From an uncultured Polaribacter sp. (lineage in GTDB: Bacteria > Bacteroidota > Bacteroidia > Flavobacteriales > Flavobacteriaceae), in assembly GCF_947503855.1 (NCBI RefSeq), contig NZ_CANNFF010000005.1, positions 1-64,000 of the forward strand: DNA of 64,000 nucleotides, written 5' to 3'. Of this stretch, positions 1-8,499 are shown piece by piece. Each line of letters starts with the position of its first letter. The stretch's first letter is position 1. The notes under the pieces were generated by a model. That model saw only the letters and a list, made by a program, of their open reading frames with translations, made no database searches and was not told the origin of the DNA. Made by a program: the position numbers and the translations under genes.

Positions 1-254
1 GCAAAATTCATCAACAATACAGAATATTTCAGTAATTTTAGAGTAGATTATCATAGATAGATTTTTAGATTAATAAACTGATATTCAGAGCCTTAATTTA
101 CTAAAAATCTATCTTCTTTACTAATAAAATCTATCTAAATATTAATCGAACTCAGGTTTATAGGGTTTTTACCTGTTGGGTTTTAGCGAAAAAAAACATA
201 ACTTAGATAACTTGATATATAACAAATTAAAAATCAGTCATATAAGAACACAAG

Positions 255-362
255 TTACTTTTTTACCAACTTTCGCTTCATCTCATTTAATTTCAGCAAA
301 ACTACAATAGATGTTAAGGTAGCTAAATTAGTAGCTAAAATTTCTTTTGCTCGCTTTTTCAT
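255..362 (-). CDS. candidate 35-residue basic peptide
   Basis: This is a small ORF with an ATG start and a TAA stop. It encodes a lysine/arginine-rich N-terminus (MKKRAKE), a short hydrophobic stretch (residues 9-24) and a very basic tail (KRKLVKK). The layout fits a small membrane-associated or toxin-like peptide, but a peptide this short can arise by chance in A+T-rich DNA. The palindrome at 438-455 lies about 75 nt upstream of its start. No homologue is recognised. Treat it as a candidate only. Confidence 0.2.
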   Translation of the reverse strand: MKKRAKEILATNLATLTSIVVLLKLNEMKRKLVKK

Positions 363-437
363 TTTTTAAACCTTCTTTTTTTGCACAAAAAACACCAAAA
401 TACAATACGTTGATTGTCAGGTTTTTAAAAACTTCAT

Positions 438-455
438 ATCCCTGAATTCAGGGAT
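438..455. promoter_or_regulatory. perfect 18-bp palindrome, possible operator
   Basis: ATCCCTGAATTCAGGGAT reads the same on both strands with no mismatch. Dyads of this length usually bind a homodimeric regulator. It lies between the small ORF at 255-362 (minus) and the lipoprotein at 716 (plus), about 260 nt from the latter. No poly-T follows on either side, so it is unlikely to be a terminator. The regulator is unknown. Confidence 0.35.
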
Positions 456-715
456 TGACAACATCGTTTTTAGTGTTTATTTTTATAATAGAAAAGACAA
501 CAAACTTTATAGATGATATAGAATAACTTTTTATTTGTTTATAAAGTGTTAGTTGGTAGCCATTTGAGAACTGAAAAGAGCAATTTAATAGCCATCTGAC
601 TTACAGAATTTAAAAGAAGAATGTAACTTGACTCTCTGAAAGTGAACAATGAAAGCTGATTAAAGGTCGAAATCTAACAGCTCAAGACCTTAATGGAGCA
701 ATTAAAACTTATAAT

Positions 716-1327
716 ATGAAAACTTTAAAAATGAATTTTTTCTATTTATTTATTCTAGGTATTAGTATCTCATTTACCAATTGCGATACTGACTCTACAT
801 TAAATGACGATCAAAACAATGAGCAATTAGCTCCAATTGATTTTGAAAAAAAAATCAACAACAAAAGTCCTGAAAATGTAAATGAAAATTTTACGAAATC
901 GGGACAGCCAACTGAATCTCAAAATGAAAAAATTAGTGACAAAGAAGTATATCTGAATATCGAGCTTCATAATTTAACTAAAAAAGATACAGTCTCGCTT
1001 TTTATTAATGATTGCGTATTATATAAAGGTGAAGGTTTAACGTACAACACAACGGTAGGACAGATTGACATATTTCGTCTACATAAACGTCACAAATGTA
1101 GTAAATCCACAAAAATTAATTCTATATCCGAGTTTTGTGTAAAAGTTGTCAACCACAATGGTTGTGGTGATATATCATATACAGGAATTAATATGAATTT
1201 AGTTATTAATCAGTTAAATAATAGTTTTCCTCTAAATTTAGATGATGGCAAGTATATAAAATTTGATAAATTAGACAAATTAGATAATAACAAATTTATT
1301 TTTAAACAATCTCATATGCCATTTTAA
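716..1327 (+). CDS. putative lipoprotein of unknown function
   Basis: The 203-residue product begins with a lipoprotein signal peptide: basic MKTLKMN, a hydrophobic segment, and a lipobox ending SFTNC with Cys23 as the likely lipidated residue. Residues 24-75 are rich in Asn, Asp, Glu and Lys and probably form a flexible linker. Residues 76-200 look like a small folded domain with beta-strand character and four Cys (about 105, 127, 141 and 149), which could form disulfides in the periplasm or at the surface. A second in-frame Met sits at position 6. I do not recognise the family. The gene stands alone and is followed by a strong terminator. An exported lipoprotein is well supported; its role is unknown. 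Confidence 0.7.
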   Translation: MKTLKMNFFYLFILGISISFTNCDTDSTLNDDQNNEQLAPIDFEKKINNKSPENVNENFTKSGQPTESQNEKISDKEVYLNIELHNLTKKDTVSLFINDCVLYKGEGLTYNTTVGQIDIFRLHKRHKCSKSTKINSISEFCVKVVNHNGCGDISYTGINMNLVINQLNNSFPLNLDDGKYIKFDKLDKLDNNKFIFKQSHMPF

Positions 1328-1475
1328 TAAAACTAAACTAGTTTAGCAGATTAAATGAACTATTGAACAACCAATAAAAATATTATAATATTAGTTATTG
1401 TGTATGTATTAAGCATTTCAAGATATTTTTAATAAAATAAAACGTAGCATAACAACATATAAAAAATGGCTATGT

Positions 1476-1525
1476 AAAGCCAATTTATAAAAGTTCTCGT
1501 TGGCTTTCATAAATTGGCTTTTTTT
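1476..1525 (+). terminator. rho-independent terminator after the lipoprotein gene
   Basis: A 12-bp perfect stem (1477-1488 pairing with 1509-1520) is followed by seven T residues at 1519-1525. It lies about 150 nt downstream of the lipoprotein stop, and the T-run points to plus-strand termination. Confidence 0.8.
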
Positions 1526-1583
1526 CACTGGGTTAAGACGCACTTTTCTTATACATAAACCATTGCTAATTTCAAGAAAAAAA

Positions 1584-2252
1584 CTAAAAAACCTGATACA
1601 AAGTTGTAGTTAAAACACCTTTTTTATTACCTACATCCATAGACAAAAACTCTTTTTTTGCCACTATTTGAAAATTAAAAGGTTGTTTTAAAATGTTCAA
1701 TCCGCTTTGTTTTTTAATGCGTATGCCTTGTCCAGAAATAATATCTTTATTGGGGGCAAAAGTACCATTGGGTAAATGTTCTGTAAGTAAAATATATTTG
1801 TATTGTGTAAGTTTTTCTAGTATAGCTATAATTTCTATATTGGAGAGATGTTGCAATACTTGTCTTACAATAACTACGTCTGCTTTGGGTAAGTCATCTT
1901 TTGCAATGTCCAAACATAGAAATGTTAAATTACTGGCTTTAAAATACTTTGTATTGTAATCTATTAAACTTTCTACAATATCTACACCTATATATTTTTG
2001 ACTGTATTTTACCAATTCTTTGCCAATATTAAAATCACCACAACCTAAATCGCAAACAGAAATGGGAGCCTTAAAAGATTTTAAAAAAGCTTGTACTACT
2101 TGTAAATAAGGTTTTACAAGGGTTGGGTTATGAGAACCTTCACCAGAATAAAATGGTTTATGGTTGGTGCCCCAAAGATGCTGCTCGTAAATTTGAGTCA
2201 TGGCATCTTTAGTAGGCCAAGGTTTTTTGTTTCTTTTGATTTTTGGGTTCAT
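1584..2252 (-). CDS. class I SAM-dependent methyltransferase
   Basis: The 222-residue product has the Rossmann methyltransferase core. Motif I, VCDLGCGDFNIG (about residues 67-78), binds the AdoMet methionine end. An acidic residue closes strand 2 (YIGVDIVE, about 92-99), and a motif II-like stretch KADVVIVRQVLQHL lies near 123-136. The substrate cannot be told from sequence. The N-terminal 45 residues are rich in Lys, Trp and His and may contribute to substrate binding. It lies 54 nt downstream of the YpdA-type reductase gene on the same strand, so the two are probably co-transcribed. It is cytoplasmic, with no signal peptide. Confidence 0.8.
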   Translation of the reverse strand: MNPKIKRNKKPWPTKDAMTQIYEQHLWGTNHKPFYSGEGSHNPTLVKPYLQVVQAFLKSFKAPISVCDLGCGDFNIGKELVKYSQKYIGVDIVESLIDYNTKYFKASNLTFLCLDIAKDDLPKADVVIVRQVLQHLSNIEIIAILEKLTQYKYILLTEHLPNGTFAPNKDIISGQGIRIKKQSGLNILKQPFNFQIVAKKEFLSMDVGNKKGVLTTTLYQVF

Positions 2253-2306
2253 ACATAAAAAAATCTCGATTGCTACTTTTGTAGGAATGCTACTCCATTA
2301 CTATTA

Positions 2307-3272
2307 TTAATTCTGATTTTCTAAAATCGTTTTTACAATCATTTTTGCGTGAATTCTAGAATTTTCTATAAACCATTTATGAGTTTCCATACCTCCACAA
2401 ATAACACCTGCTAAAAAAATGCCCTTCACATTAGTTTCCATAGTTTCCTCATGATAACTTGGTATTCTTTTTTCATTATCAGACAAACGAATGCCCATTT
2501 TTTCTAAAAAAGTAAAGTTGGGTCTGTATCCAATAAGAGCCAATACAAAATCGTTATCAATCGTTATTTCTTCTTGGTCTGTTTTAATATTTAAAGTGGT
2601 TGCTGTAATTTGGGTAATATTTGCATTGTAGTACGCTTTTATACTGCCTTCTTCAATTCTATTGATAACGTCTGGTCTTACCCAATATTTTACACGATCG
2701 CCTACAGATTTTCCTCTGATAACCAAGGTAATCTCTGCTCCTTTTCGCCAACATTCTAAAGCTGCATCTATGGCAGAATTACTAGCACCCACCACAGCTA
2801 CTCTTTGACCAGCATAAAAATGAGGATCTTTGTAATAATGTGCTACTTTTGCCAGTTCCTCTCCAGGAATACCTAATTTATTTGGGATGTCGTAAAAACC
2901 AGTGGCTACAATTACATTTTTTGCTTGATAGGTGTCTTTTGAAGTTTTTACAGAAAAAAAATCGTCGTTTTTAGCAACATTTTCTACTTTTTCAAACAAA
3001 TGAATATTTAAATTATTAGATGTTGCAATTCTCCTATAATATTCTAAAGCTTCAATCCTACTAGGCTTTGCTTCTTTACTAATAAAGGGAATTTCATCAA
3101 TTTCTAAGCGTTCAGAAGACGAGAAAAATTGCATATTTACGGGGTAATTGTAAAGCGAATTTACAATGGGTCCTTTCTCTAAAATCAAATAGCTGAGTCC
3201 TTTTTTTTGTGCTTCTAAACCACAAGCAATACCTATGGGCCCTCCTCCTATTATTACAATATCATATATCAT
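2307..3272 (-). CDS. ypdA: YpdA-family FAD/NAD(P)-dependent oxidoreductase (putative bacillithiol disulfide reductase)
   Basis: The 321-residue flavoprotein has an N-terminal FAD-binding GxGxxG-type motif (IIGGGPIG, residues 7-14), a second nucleotide-binding motif (VVGASNSAIDAA, about 160-171) and a C-terminal FAD-site segment (GIFLAGVICGG). The LNMQFFSS-like region (MQFFSSSERLEI, about 47-58) is typical of the YpdA/Bdr family, which reduces bacillithiol disulfide with NADPH in Firmicutes. In those enzymes the first motif reads GGGPCG, with the Cys proposed to be redox-active; here it is Ile13. The N-terminal half otherwise matches well. Family assignment is firm, but the thiol substrate in this organism is inferred. 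Probably an operon with the downstream methyltransferase. Confidence 0.8.
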   Translation of the reverse strand: MIYDIVIIGGGPIGIACGLEAQKKGLSYLILEKGPIVNSLYNYPVNMQFFSSSERLEIDEIPFISKEAKPSRIEALEYYRRIATSNNLNIHLFEKVENVAKNDDFFSVKTSKDTYQAKNVIVATGFYDIPNKLGIPGEELAKVAHYYKDPHFYAGQRVAVVGASNSAIDAALECWRKGAEITLVIRGKSVGDRVKYWVRPDVINRIEEGSIKAYYNANITQITATTLNIKTDQEEITIDNDFVLALIGYRPNFTFLEKMGIRLSDNEKRIPSYHEETMETNVKGIFLAGVICGGMETHKWFIENSRIHAKMIVKTILENQN

Positions 3273-3424
3273 AAATTCTTTTTATAAATAAATGTCTTCT
3301 AAACTAATTACTACTTCGTCTTTTCTTTTTCTAAAAACCTAATTTACTCATATATTGCAAATAGCATTGAAGCCCATTGCCACCAAAATTTCTTTAACAA
3401 TTTAGAGTTTTATCATATTAATTA

Positions 3425-3795
3425 TTAACAACTAGATTTTTCTTTTTTATATTCATAGTGTTTTATAGCAATAGTAATGGTGTCTTTATCTAATTATGTA
3501 GATTATTACATCACATTTCCATTTTCTATAGTATTGTGGCTTTTGTTTAAATTACCTTCTATAAAACATTGCTGAATCTCATCTATTTCTTCTTCAAAAA
3601 ATCACCTTAACCTAGCTTCTAAAGGAAAATCTTTTAACAAATAGTTTGGGTTTGAAAACTACCTCTTAGAACTACAAAAGCTAAAATAACAAAATTAGAT
3701 AGTAAAAGATAAGTACCCATTTGCGAAATAATATAAACTAATACCCCACAAAAAATTGTTATTATTATTAAAATTTCAACAATTGTGTTTCTCAT
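3425..3795 (-). pseudogene. decayed small membrane-protein gene
   Basis: Reading from an ATG at 3795, about 45 codons encode two hydrophobic segments (EILIIITIFCGVLVYII and LLLSNFVILAFVVL) and then hit a stop. A shift by one base near 3660 opens a frame with coding-like composition (NPNYLLKDFPLEARLR), then a TGA, then FFEEEIDEIQQCFIEGN. A last open piece (DKDTITIAIKHYEYKKE) ends at 3425. Frame changes and in-frame stops suggest a gene that once encoded two membrane segments plus a soluble acidic tail. No family is recognised. An alternative is three unrelated short ORFs. Confidence 0.45.
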
Positions 3796-3869
3796 GAAAA
3801 TGATACATAAAATAAAGTTTAAAAATAACTCATTCCGCTCAAAAATTTAAATTTCGTTGGCAAAAAATT

Positions 3870-3948
3870 GCGTTAGTGATTGAAATGACATCCTTTTTTG
3901 AAGCATGAAAAAAAGATATAATGAAAAGCACGACCTGAAAGGGAACGC
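3870..3948 (+). ncRNA. Flavo-1-like structured intergenic RNA
   Basis: The element is closed by GCGTT (3870-3874) pairing with AACGC (3944-3948). Inside are two further hairpins: a CTTTTTT/AAAAAAG stem near 3893-3916 and CCT-GAAA-AGG near 3934-3942. This gives a three-way-junction fold in about 79 nt. The sequence pattern (GCGTTAG.GATTGAAA near the start, CGACC.GAAAGGGAACGC at the end) matches, from memory, a recurring flavobacterial intergenic element that I associate with the Flavo-1 RNA class. The Rfam match was not tested. It sits just beyond the rpmE terminator. Orientation is assumed from the usual way the element is written. Confidence 0.5.
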
Positions 3949-3950
3949 AC

Positions 3951-3984
3951 AAAAAAACTCCAACAAATAAATGTTGGAGTTTTA
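3951..3984 (-). terminator. terminator of rpmE
   Basis: AACTCCAAC (3956-3964) pairs with GTTGGAGTT (3973-3981) around an 8-nt loop. On the minus strand the stem is followed by seven T residues (complement of 3951-3957), 25-55 nt past the rpmE stop. It fits intrinsic termination of rpmE. Confidence 0.75.
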
Positions 3985-4008
3985 AATATGTTTAAAATTC
4001 TAGGAAAC

Positions 4009-4260
4009 TTATTTCTTGAATTTTGCGTATTTGTTTTTGAACTTGTCAATTCGTCCTGCAGCATCGATAAGCTTAGATTTACCAGTGTAAAATGGATGAG
4101 ATGTTCTAGAAATCTCTAATTTTACTAAAGGATACTCTGTACCATCTACTTCTAAAGTTTCTTTAGTGTTTGCAGTAGAACGTGTTAAAAATACATCGCC
4201 ATTAGACATGTCTTTAAAAGCAATGATTCTATAATTTTCTGGATGAATTTCTTTCTTCAT
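4009..4260 (-). CDS. rpmE: 50S ribosomal protein L31 type B
   Basis: The 83-residue protein starts [11 protein letters not shown], and segments such as SHPFYTGK and [13 protein letters not shown] are typical of bL31 type B. L31 bridges the 50S central protuberance and the 30S head. This form contains no Cys, so it lacks the zinc ribbon of type A L31 and does not need zinc. It is monocistronic, with its own TAnnTTTG promoter (4362-4390) and hairpin terminator. Start chosen: the first ATG, which gives full family length. Confidence 0.95.
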   Translation of the reverse strand: MKKEIHPENYRIIAFKDMSNGDVFLTRSTANTKETLEVDGTEYPLVKLEISRTSHPFYTGKSKLIDAAGRIDKFKNKYAKFKK

Positions 4261-4361
4261 TTTGAATATATTTAATACTTTAATATTATGTTTGTATGAG
4301 TAAAGTTGGTAAGGTTTTACTCTAAAATCTAAATAGCTGTTAACTAACTATTTTGAGGATG

Positions 4362-4390
4362 CAAATTTAACCTTATTTTTTAATTTACAA
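4362..4390 (-). promoter_or_regulatory. promoter of rpmE
   Basis: On the minus strand TTG (4388-4390) is followed after 18 nt by TAAATTTG (4362-4369). This matches the Flavobacterium sigma-A consensus TTG-N17-23-TAnnTTTG. The predicted transcript start near 4355 leaves a leader of about 95 nt before the L31 ATG, long enough for a regulatory structure. Confidence 0.6.
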
Positions 4391-4522
4391 ATAAATAAAT
4401 TGTTTTTATTTGCAATATTGTTATTTTTAATAGAAAACAAGTCCTTTTAGCACTTAAAAGTTGCTTGGTGTTGTCTTTTTTTTGAATATTTACATTCCAA
4501 AAAACCGAAATTTACATTTATA

Positions 4523-5563
4523 ATGAAGAAGCTTTCTATTCTATTTTACTTTTTAGCAATTCTATTAACCACTATTTCTTGCGCAGACGCATATAAATTT
4601 TCTATAGAAAAGCCAGAAAAAACCACGCTAAACCAAACCATTACTTTAAAAATGGTTGAAAAAGAAGGCAAAGAAATTGAGAAAGTTCAGTTTTATGTAA
4701 ATGGCAAAGAGGTATCTAGTAATAGCAACACCTTAACCCTAAATACCAACGATCTTGGTGTGGGTAAACATGCTATTAATGGGTTGGCTTTTTTTGATGG
4801 GAAAACGAAAAAGAAAAATGCTTTTTTAGAGGTTTTTGCAGATACAAAACCCGATTTTTATAAATATAAAATTGTAAATGAATATCCGCATGATACCAAA
4901 GCATACACACAAGGATTGGAGTATTACAATGGCTATTTATATGAAACTACAGGACGTAGAGGACAATCTTCTTTAAGAAAAATAGACATAAAAACAGGGA
5001 AAGTTTTACAGAAAATAGATTTAGACAACCAATATTTTGGTGAAGGAATGACCATTATAAAAGATAAAATTATTTGGCTTACTTGGCAATCTAAAAAAGG
5101 TTTTGTTTACGATTTAGAGACTTTTAAAAAAGAAAAAGAATTTAGCTATAATAAAAGTAAAGAAGGTTGGGGTTTAACACAAAACGAAAGTGAATTGATA
5201 AAATCTGACGGAACTAACAAGATTTGGTTTCTAGATAAAAAAACTTTAGAAGAAAAGTACTTTATCCAAGCATATGCTCATGATAGAGCGTTAACGCAGT
5301 TAAACGAACTAGAGTTTATTAACGGAAAATTATTTGCAAATTACTATCAAAAACCAATTATTGCAATTATCAACCCAAAAACAGGTGTTGTGGAAGGGTT
5401 GATTAACCTAAAAGGCTTAGAAGCCGAAATGAAAAAAACGCAAAAATTAGTTGCTAATGATGAAGTTTTAAACGGTATTGCTTTTGATGCGGAAAACAAC
5501 AGGTTGTTTGTTACTGGTAAAAATTGGGGCAAATTATTCGAAATTGAATTGATAAAGCAATAA
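4523..5563 (+). CDS. glutaminyl-peptide cyclotransferase, lipoprotein
   Basis: The 346-residue product has a lipoprotein signal (TTISC, Cys20), then an Ig-like segment of about 85 residues (KVQFYVNGKEV, GKHAINGLAF), then a glutamine cyclotransferase domain of the bacterial/plant beta-propeller type (about 110-345). Recognised pieces are YPHDTKAYTQGLEY, LYETTGRRGQSSLRK, YFGEGMT and LNGIAFD. Such enzymes convert N-terminal Gln into pyroglutamate; exported T9SS substrates often begin with Gln after signal cleavage, so a role in maturing exported proteins in the periplasm is plausible but inferred. It is followed 54 nt later by another lipoprotein gene in the same direction. Confidence 0.85.
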   Translation: MKKLSILFYFLAILLTTISCADAYKFSIEKPEKTTLNQTITLKMVEKEGKEIEKVQFYVNGKEVSSNSNTLTLNTNDLGVGKHAINGLAFFDGKTKKKNAFLEVFADTKPDFYKYKIVNEYPHDTKAYTQGLEYYNGYLYETTGRRGQSSLRKIDIKTGKVLQKIDLDNQYFGEGMTIIKDKIIWLTWQSKKGFVYDLETFKKEKEFSYNKSKEGWGLTQNESELIKSDGTNKIWFLDKKTLEEKYFIQAYAHDRALTQLNELEFINGKLFANYYQKPIIAIINPKTGVVEGLINLKGLEAEMKKTQKLVANDEVLNGIAFDAENNRLFVTGKNWGKLFEIELIKQ

Positions 5564-5617
5564 TAAACTCATTTATAAGTTTTATTTTTACTTTTATTTA
5601 AAAGAAATATAAAATCT

Positions 5618-7129
5618 ATGAAGCAATTATTTACTTTTTTAATTTGTTGTGCTTTAATTTCTATCAGTTCTTGTAGAAAAGATTTTTCTACCATTCCTAA
5701 TTTTGGCACGTTAGAATTTTCTAAAGACACTGTTTTTTTAGATACTATTTTTACCAATATTGGTTCTGCCACTTACAATTTAAAAGTATATAATAGAAGT
5801 AATAATGCGATTACCATTCCTAAAATTCAGTTAGAAAATGGTACCTCATCTAACTACCGTTTAAATGTAGATGGTATTCCTGGTAAAGATTTTAGCAATA
5901 TAGATATCCTTGCAAAAGATAGTATTTTTGTTTTTATAGAAACTACTGTCAATGTTGCAAACCAAAGCAGTCCTCTATATATAGACAGAATTTTATTTGA
6001 TACTGGCAACAACCAACAAGATGTAGATTTGGTAACCTTGGTAGAAGATGCTAATTTTATTTTTCCTGGTAAAGACCCTATTTCTATGAAAATAGATAGC
6101 CTGACCCTAGATGGGCAACCCACAAGCATTAAAGGGCGTTTTTTAGAAGATACAGAATTGACTTTTACCAATACAAAACCCACCGTTATTTATGGTTATG
6201 CAGCGGTACCCGCTAATAAAACCCTAATAATTGAAGCAGGTTCTAGAGTCCATTTTCACGACAATTCTGGCTTAATTGTAGATGATAAAGCTACGTTAAA
6301 AGTAAACGGAACATTGTCTGAAAAAGTTATTTTTGAAGGAGATAGATTAGAAAATTCTTTTAGTGAAATTCCTGGTCAATGGGGAACAATTTGGATGCGT
6401 GCAGGAAGTAGGGACAACGAAATTCATCATGCACTAATAAAAAACGGAATCATAGGTGTTTTAATTGATAGTATTGGTAGCACAAGTACTCCAACTTTAA
6501 AACTACAAAACACAGAAATTTACAACCAAACAAATTTTGGTATTTTGGCAAGAGAAACAAACTTAGAAGCCAATAATGTGGTTATTGGTAGTGCTGGTGA
6601 AGCTTCTTTAGCAGCTACAATTGGAGGAACTTACAATTTTACACACAGTACTTTTGCCAATTACTGGAGCAATGGTATTAGACAATTACCTGCTGTAGTA
6701 ATTAATAACTTTTTTATATACAATAATGATGCTGGTCAAGAGATTATTGAAACAAGAGATTTAAAAGCTGCTAATTTTACAAATTGTATTTTTGAAGGTA
6801 ATAACAATATTGAGTTTTTAGTAGATAAAGTTGATGGTGGTGGTTTGTTTAATTACAGCATAAAAAATTGTATGATTAAATTTAATGACAGCAGTAATTC
6901 TTTTGAAGATGTTTTTGAAGTTGACTTTAACAACAACCCTAATTACAGCAACATCATTTTAAATGGTATTGCCAATTTTAGAGATACTCAAAAAAACGAT
7001 TTTATTATTGGTGATAAAAGCAGCGCAATTAACAAAGCCATTGCAAGCCCTTTTACCCTGGATATTTTAGGTGTTGATAGAACTACAGCTCCAGATATTG
7101 GTGCTTATCAGCACATTACTTTTGATTAG
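5618..7129 (+). CDS. right-handed beta-helix lipoprotein
   Basis: The 503-residue product has a lipoprotein signal (ISISSC, Cys19). Residues 20-150 contain the FGTLEFSKDTVFLDTIFTN-type segment, which resembles beta-sandwich domains of flavobacterial surface proteins (the NIGSATYNLKVYN stretch recalls ASH-type folds). From about 185 to 470 it shows the spaced hydrophobic/Asn pattern of a parallel beta-helix (HFHDNSGLIVDD, IHHALIKNGIIGV, NCIFEGNNNIEF). It ends DRTTAPDIGAYQ, a tail common in beta-helix proteins. Probably outer-membrane or surface anchored. No catalytic motif identifies a polysaccharide lyase, so the ligand is unknown. Likely co-transcribed with the upstream cyclotransferase. Confidence 0.75.
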   Translation: MKQLFTFLICCALISISSCRKDFSTIPNFGTLEFSKDTVFLDTIFTNIGSATYNLKVYNRSNNAITIPKIQLENGTSSNYRLNVDGIPGKDFSNIDILAKDSIFVFIETTVNVANQSSPLYIDRILFDTGNNQQDVDLVTLVEDANFIFPGKDPISMKIDSLTLDGQPTSIKGRFLEDTELTFTNTKPTVIYGYAAVPANKTLIIEAGSRVHFHDNSGLIVDDKATLKVNGTLSEKVIFEGDRLENSFSEIPGQWGTIWMRAGSRDNEIHHALIKNGIIGVLIDSIGSTSTPTLKLQNTEIYNQTNFGILARETNLEANNVVIGSAGEASLAATIGGTYNFTHSTFANYWSNGIRQLPAVVINNFFIYNNDAGQEIIETRDLKAANFTNCIFEGNNNIEFLVDKVDGGGLFNYSIKNCMIKFNDSSNSFEDVFEVDFNNNPNYSNIILNGIANFRDTQKNDFIIGDKSSAINKAIASPFTLDILGVDRTTAPDIGAYQHITFD

Positions 7130-7160
7130 TAAAATGTATTCAATTCGTACTTTTTAAATA

Positions 7161-8435
7161 CTATTTTTTATAAACCACACCATTTTTCATTACAAAAACA
7201 ACATTTTCCATAGTTGCAATATTTTTGGTAGGATCATCATCTACAGCAATAATATCTGCAAAAAAACCTTTTTGAATTTGCCCTAATTCGGTTTCCATTT
7301 TAAGCAACGTAGCATTGGTTATTGTAGCAGATTGTATGGTTTTCATTGCTGGCATGCCAGCTTCTACCATAAAACCAAACTCTTTACCATTGTTACCGTG
7401 TTTAAAAACACCAGCATCTGTACCAAAGGCAATTCCCACTCCTTTTTTATATGCTTTTGCAAAAGTTCCTTGTATTTGTGGCCCAACAGCCAAAGCTTTC
7501 GGCACTACAATTGCAGGATAAAAACCATCAATTTTTGCTTTTTCTTCTACTTCTTTACCTGCTGTAATTGTAGGTACTAAATAAGCATCGTGTTTTTTCA
7601 TCAATTCCATGGTTTCATCACTCATATACGTACCATGTTCTATCGTTTTTACACCTCCAACAATGGCTCTTTGCATTCCTTCATCACCATGCGCGTGTGC
7701 TGCAACATGCATTCCATAATCTTTGGCAGTTTCGCAAATAGCTCTTACTTCTTCAATTGTAAACTGTGGGTTGTCTCCTGATTTTGCAACACTTAAAACG
7801 CCACCAGTTGCAGTTATTTTTATACAGTCTGCGCCATTTTTATAACGCTGTCTTACTGCTTTTTTTGCGTCTTCTATAGAGTTTACAACACCTTCTTTAG
7901 GGCCTGGATTGCCAATTAATACTCTACTACTGCCATTTGTTGGATCTGCATGACCGCCTGTAGTTGCCAAAGATTTACCAGCAGTAAAAACTCTAGGTCC
8001 AGGAATTTTACCTGCATTAATAGCATTTCTTATAGAAATATTTACACCTGTTCCTCCTAAATCTCTTACAGTTGTAAAACCATTTAACAGAGTAGTTTTT
8101 GCAAAACCTACTGAGTTAAAAGCAACATCTGCTTCGTTTAAAATATATTTATTTAGTCTTGTATTTCTATCAAATTCTTGCTCAATATGCACATGAAAAT
8201 CTATCAAACCGGGCATTACTACCTTGTCTCTTAAATCGATAACTGTACCACCTTTTGGCATAATATAACCATCTTTAACAGCGATGATTTTATTTTCTTT
8301 TACAAATATTGTTTTTTTACTTTCTATTTTACCTAGTTTGGTATCTACCAATTTTCCGCATAAAATGTAAGTAGTTTGCGCATTCGAAGTTTGTAATATA
8401 AAAACGGTAATAAAAAGTAATAATAATTTGTTCAT
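7161..8435 (-). CDS. secreted amidohydrolase (metal-dependent hydrolase)
   Basis: The 424-residue product has an N-terminal signal peptide (LLLFITVFILQTSNAQ). It carries the amidohydrolase-superfamily metal sites in order: HVH (DFHVHIE, about 80), a Lys in IKITATGG that may bridge the metals, His in HVAAHAHG (about 247), His in IEHGTYM (about 266) and the late Asp in FGTDAGV (about 341). Close relatives are annotated as imidazolonepropionase-like or Xaa-Pro-type dipeptidases acting on cyclic amides or dipeptides; the substrate cannot be fixed here. It is convergent with the beta-helix gene (31-nt gap) and divergent from the SDR gene. Confidence 0.85.
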   Translation of the reverse strand: MNKLLLLFITVFILQTSNAQTTYILCGKLVDTKLGKIESKKTIFVKENKIIAVKDGYIMPKGGTVIDLRDKVVMPGLIDFHVHIEQEFDRNTRLNKYILNEADVAFNSVGFAKTTLLNGFTTVRDLGGTGVNISIRNAINAGKIPGPRVFTAGKSLATTGGHADPTNGSSRVLIGNPGPKEGVVNSIEDAKKAVRQRYKNGADCIKITATGGVLSVAKSGDNPQFTIEEVRAICETAKDYGMHVAAHAHGDEGMQRAIVGGVKTIEHGTYMSDETMELMKKHDAYLVPTITAGKEVEEKAKIDGFYPAIVVPKALAVGPQIQGTFAKAYKKGVGIAFGTDAGVFKHGNNGKEFGFMVEAGMPAMKTIQSATITNATLLKMETELGQIQKGFFADIIAVDDDPTKNIATMENVVFVMKNGVVYKK

Positions 8436-8499
8436 TTGTAGTTATTTTATCTTTAAATGTATGAAAAAATACCTAATTTGGTAGCTTAAAATTTAAAAA

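Larger units (their letters stand above)
1..715. other. A+T-rich intergenic region
   Basis: No convincing gene of normal size is visible on either strand. The region holds a 13-nt inverted repeat (56-68 with 101-113, about 32 nt apart) that could be the terminator of a gene lying before the window. It also holds a small minus-strand ORF (255-362) and a perfect 18-bp palindrome (438-455), listed separately. From 480 to 715 I see only A+T-rich sequence with stops in all frames. It may be the leader of the lipoprotein gene at 716, but no TAnnTTTG promoter box stands out. Confidence 0.5.

Noticed and set aside
3873..4064. 63-codon minus-strand frame over the rpmE end
   Set aside because: It overlaps the well-supported L31 gene, its terminator and the structured RNA element.
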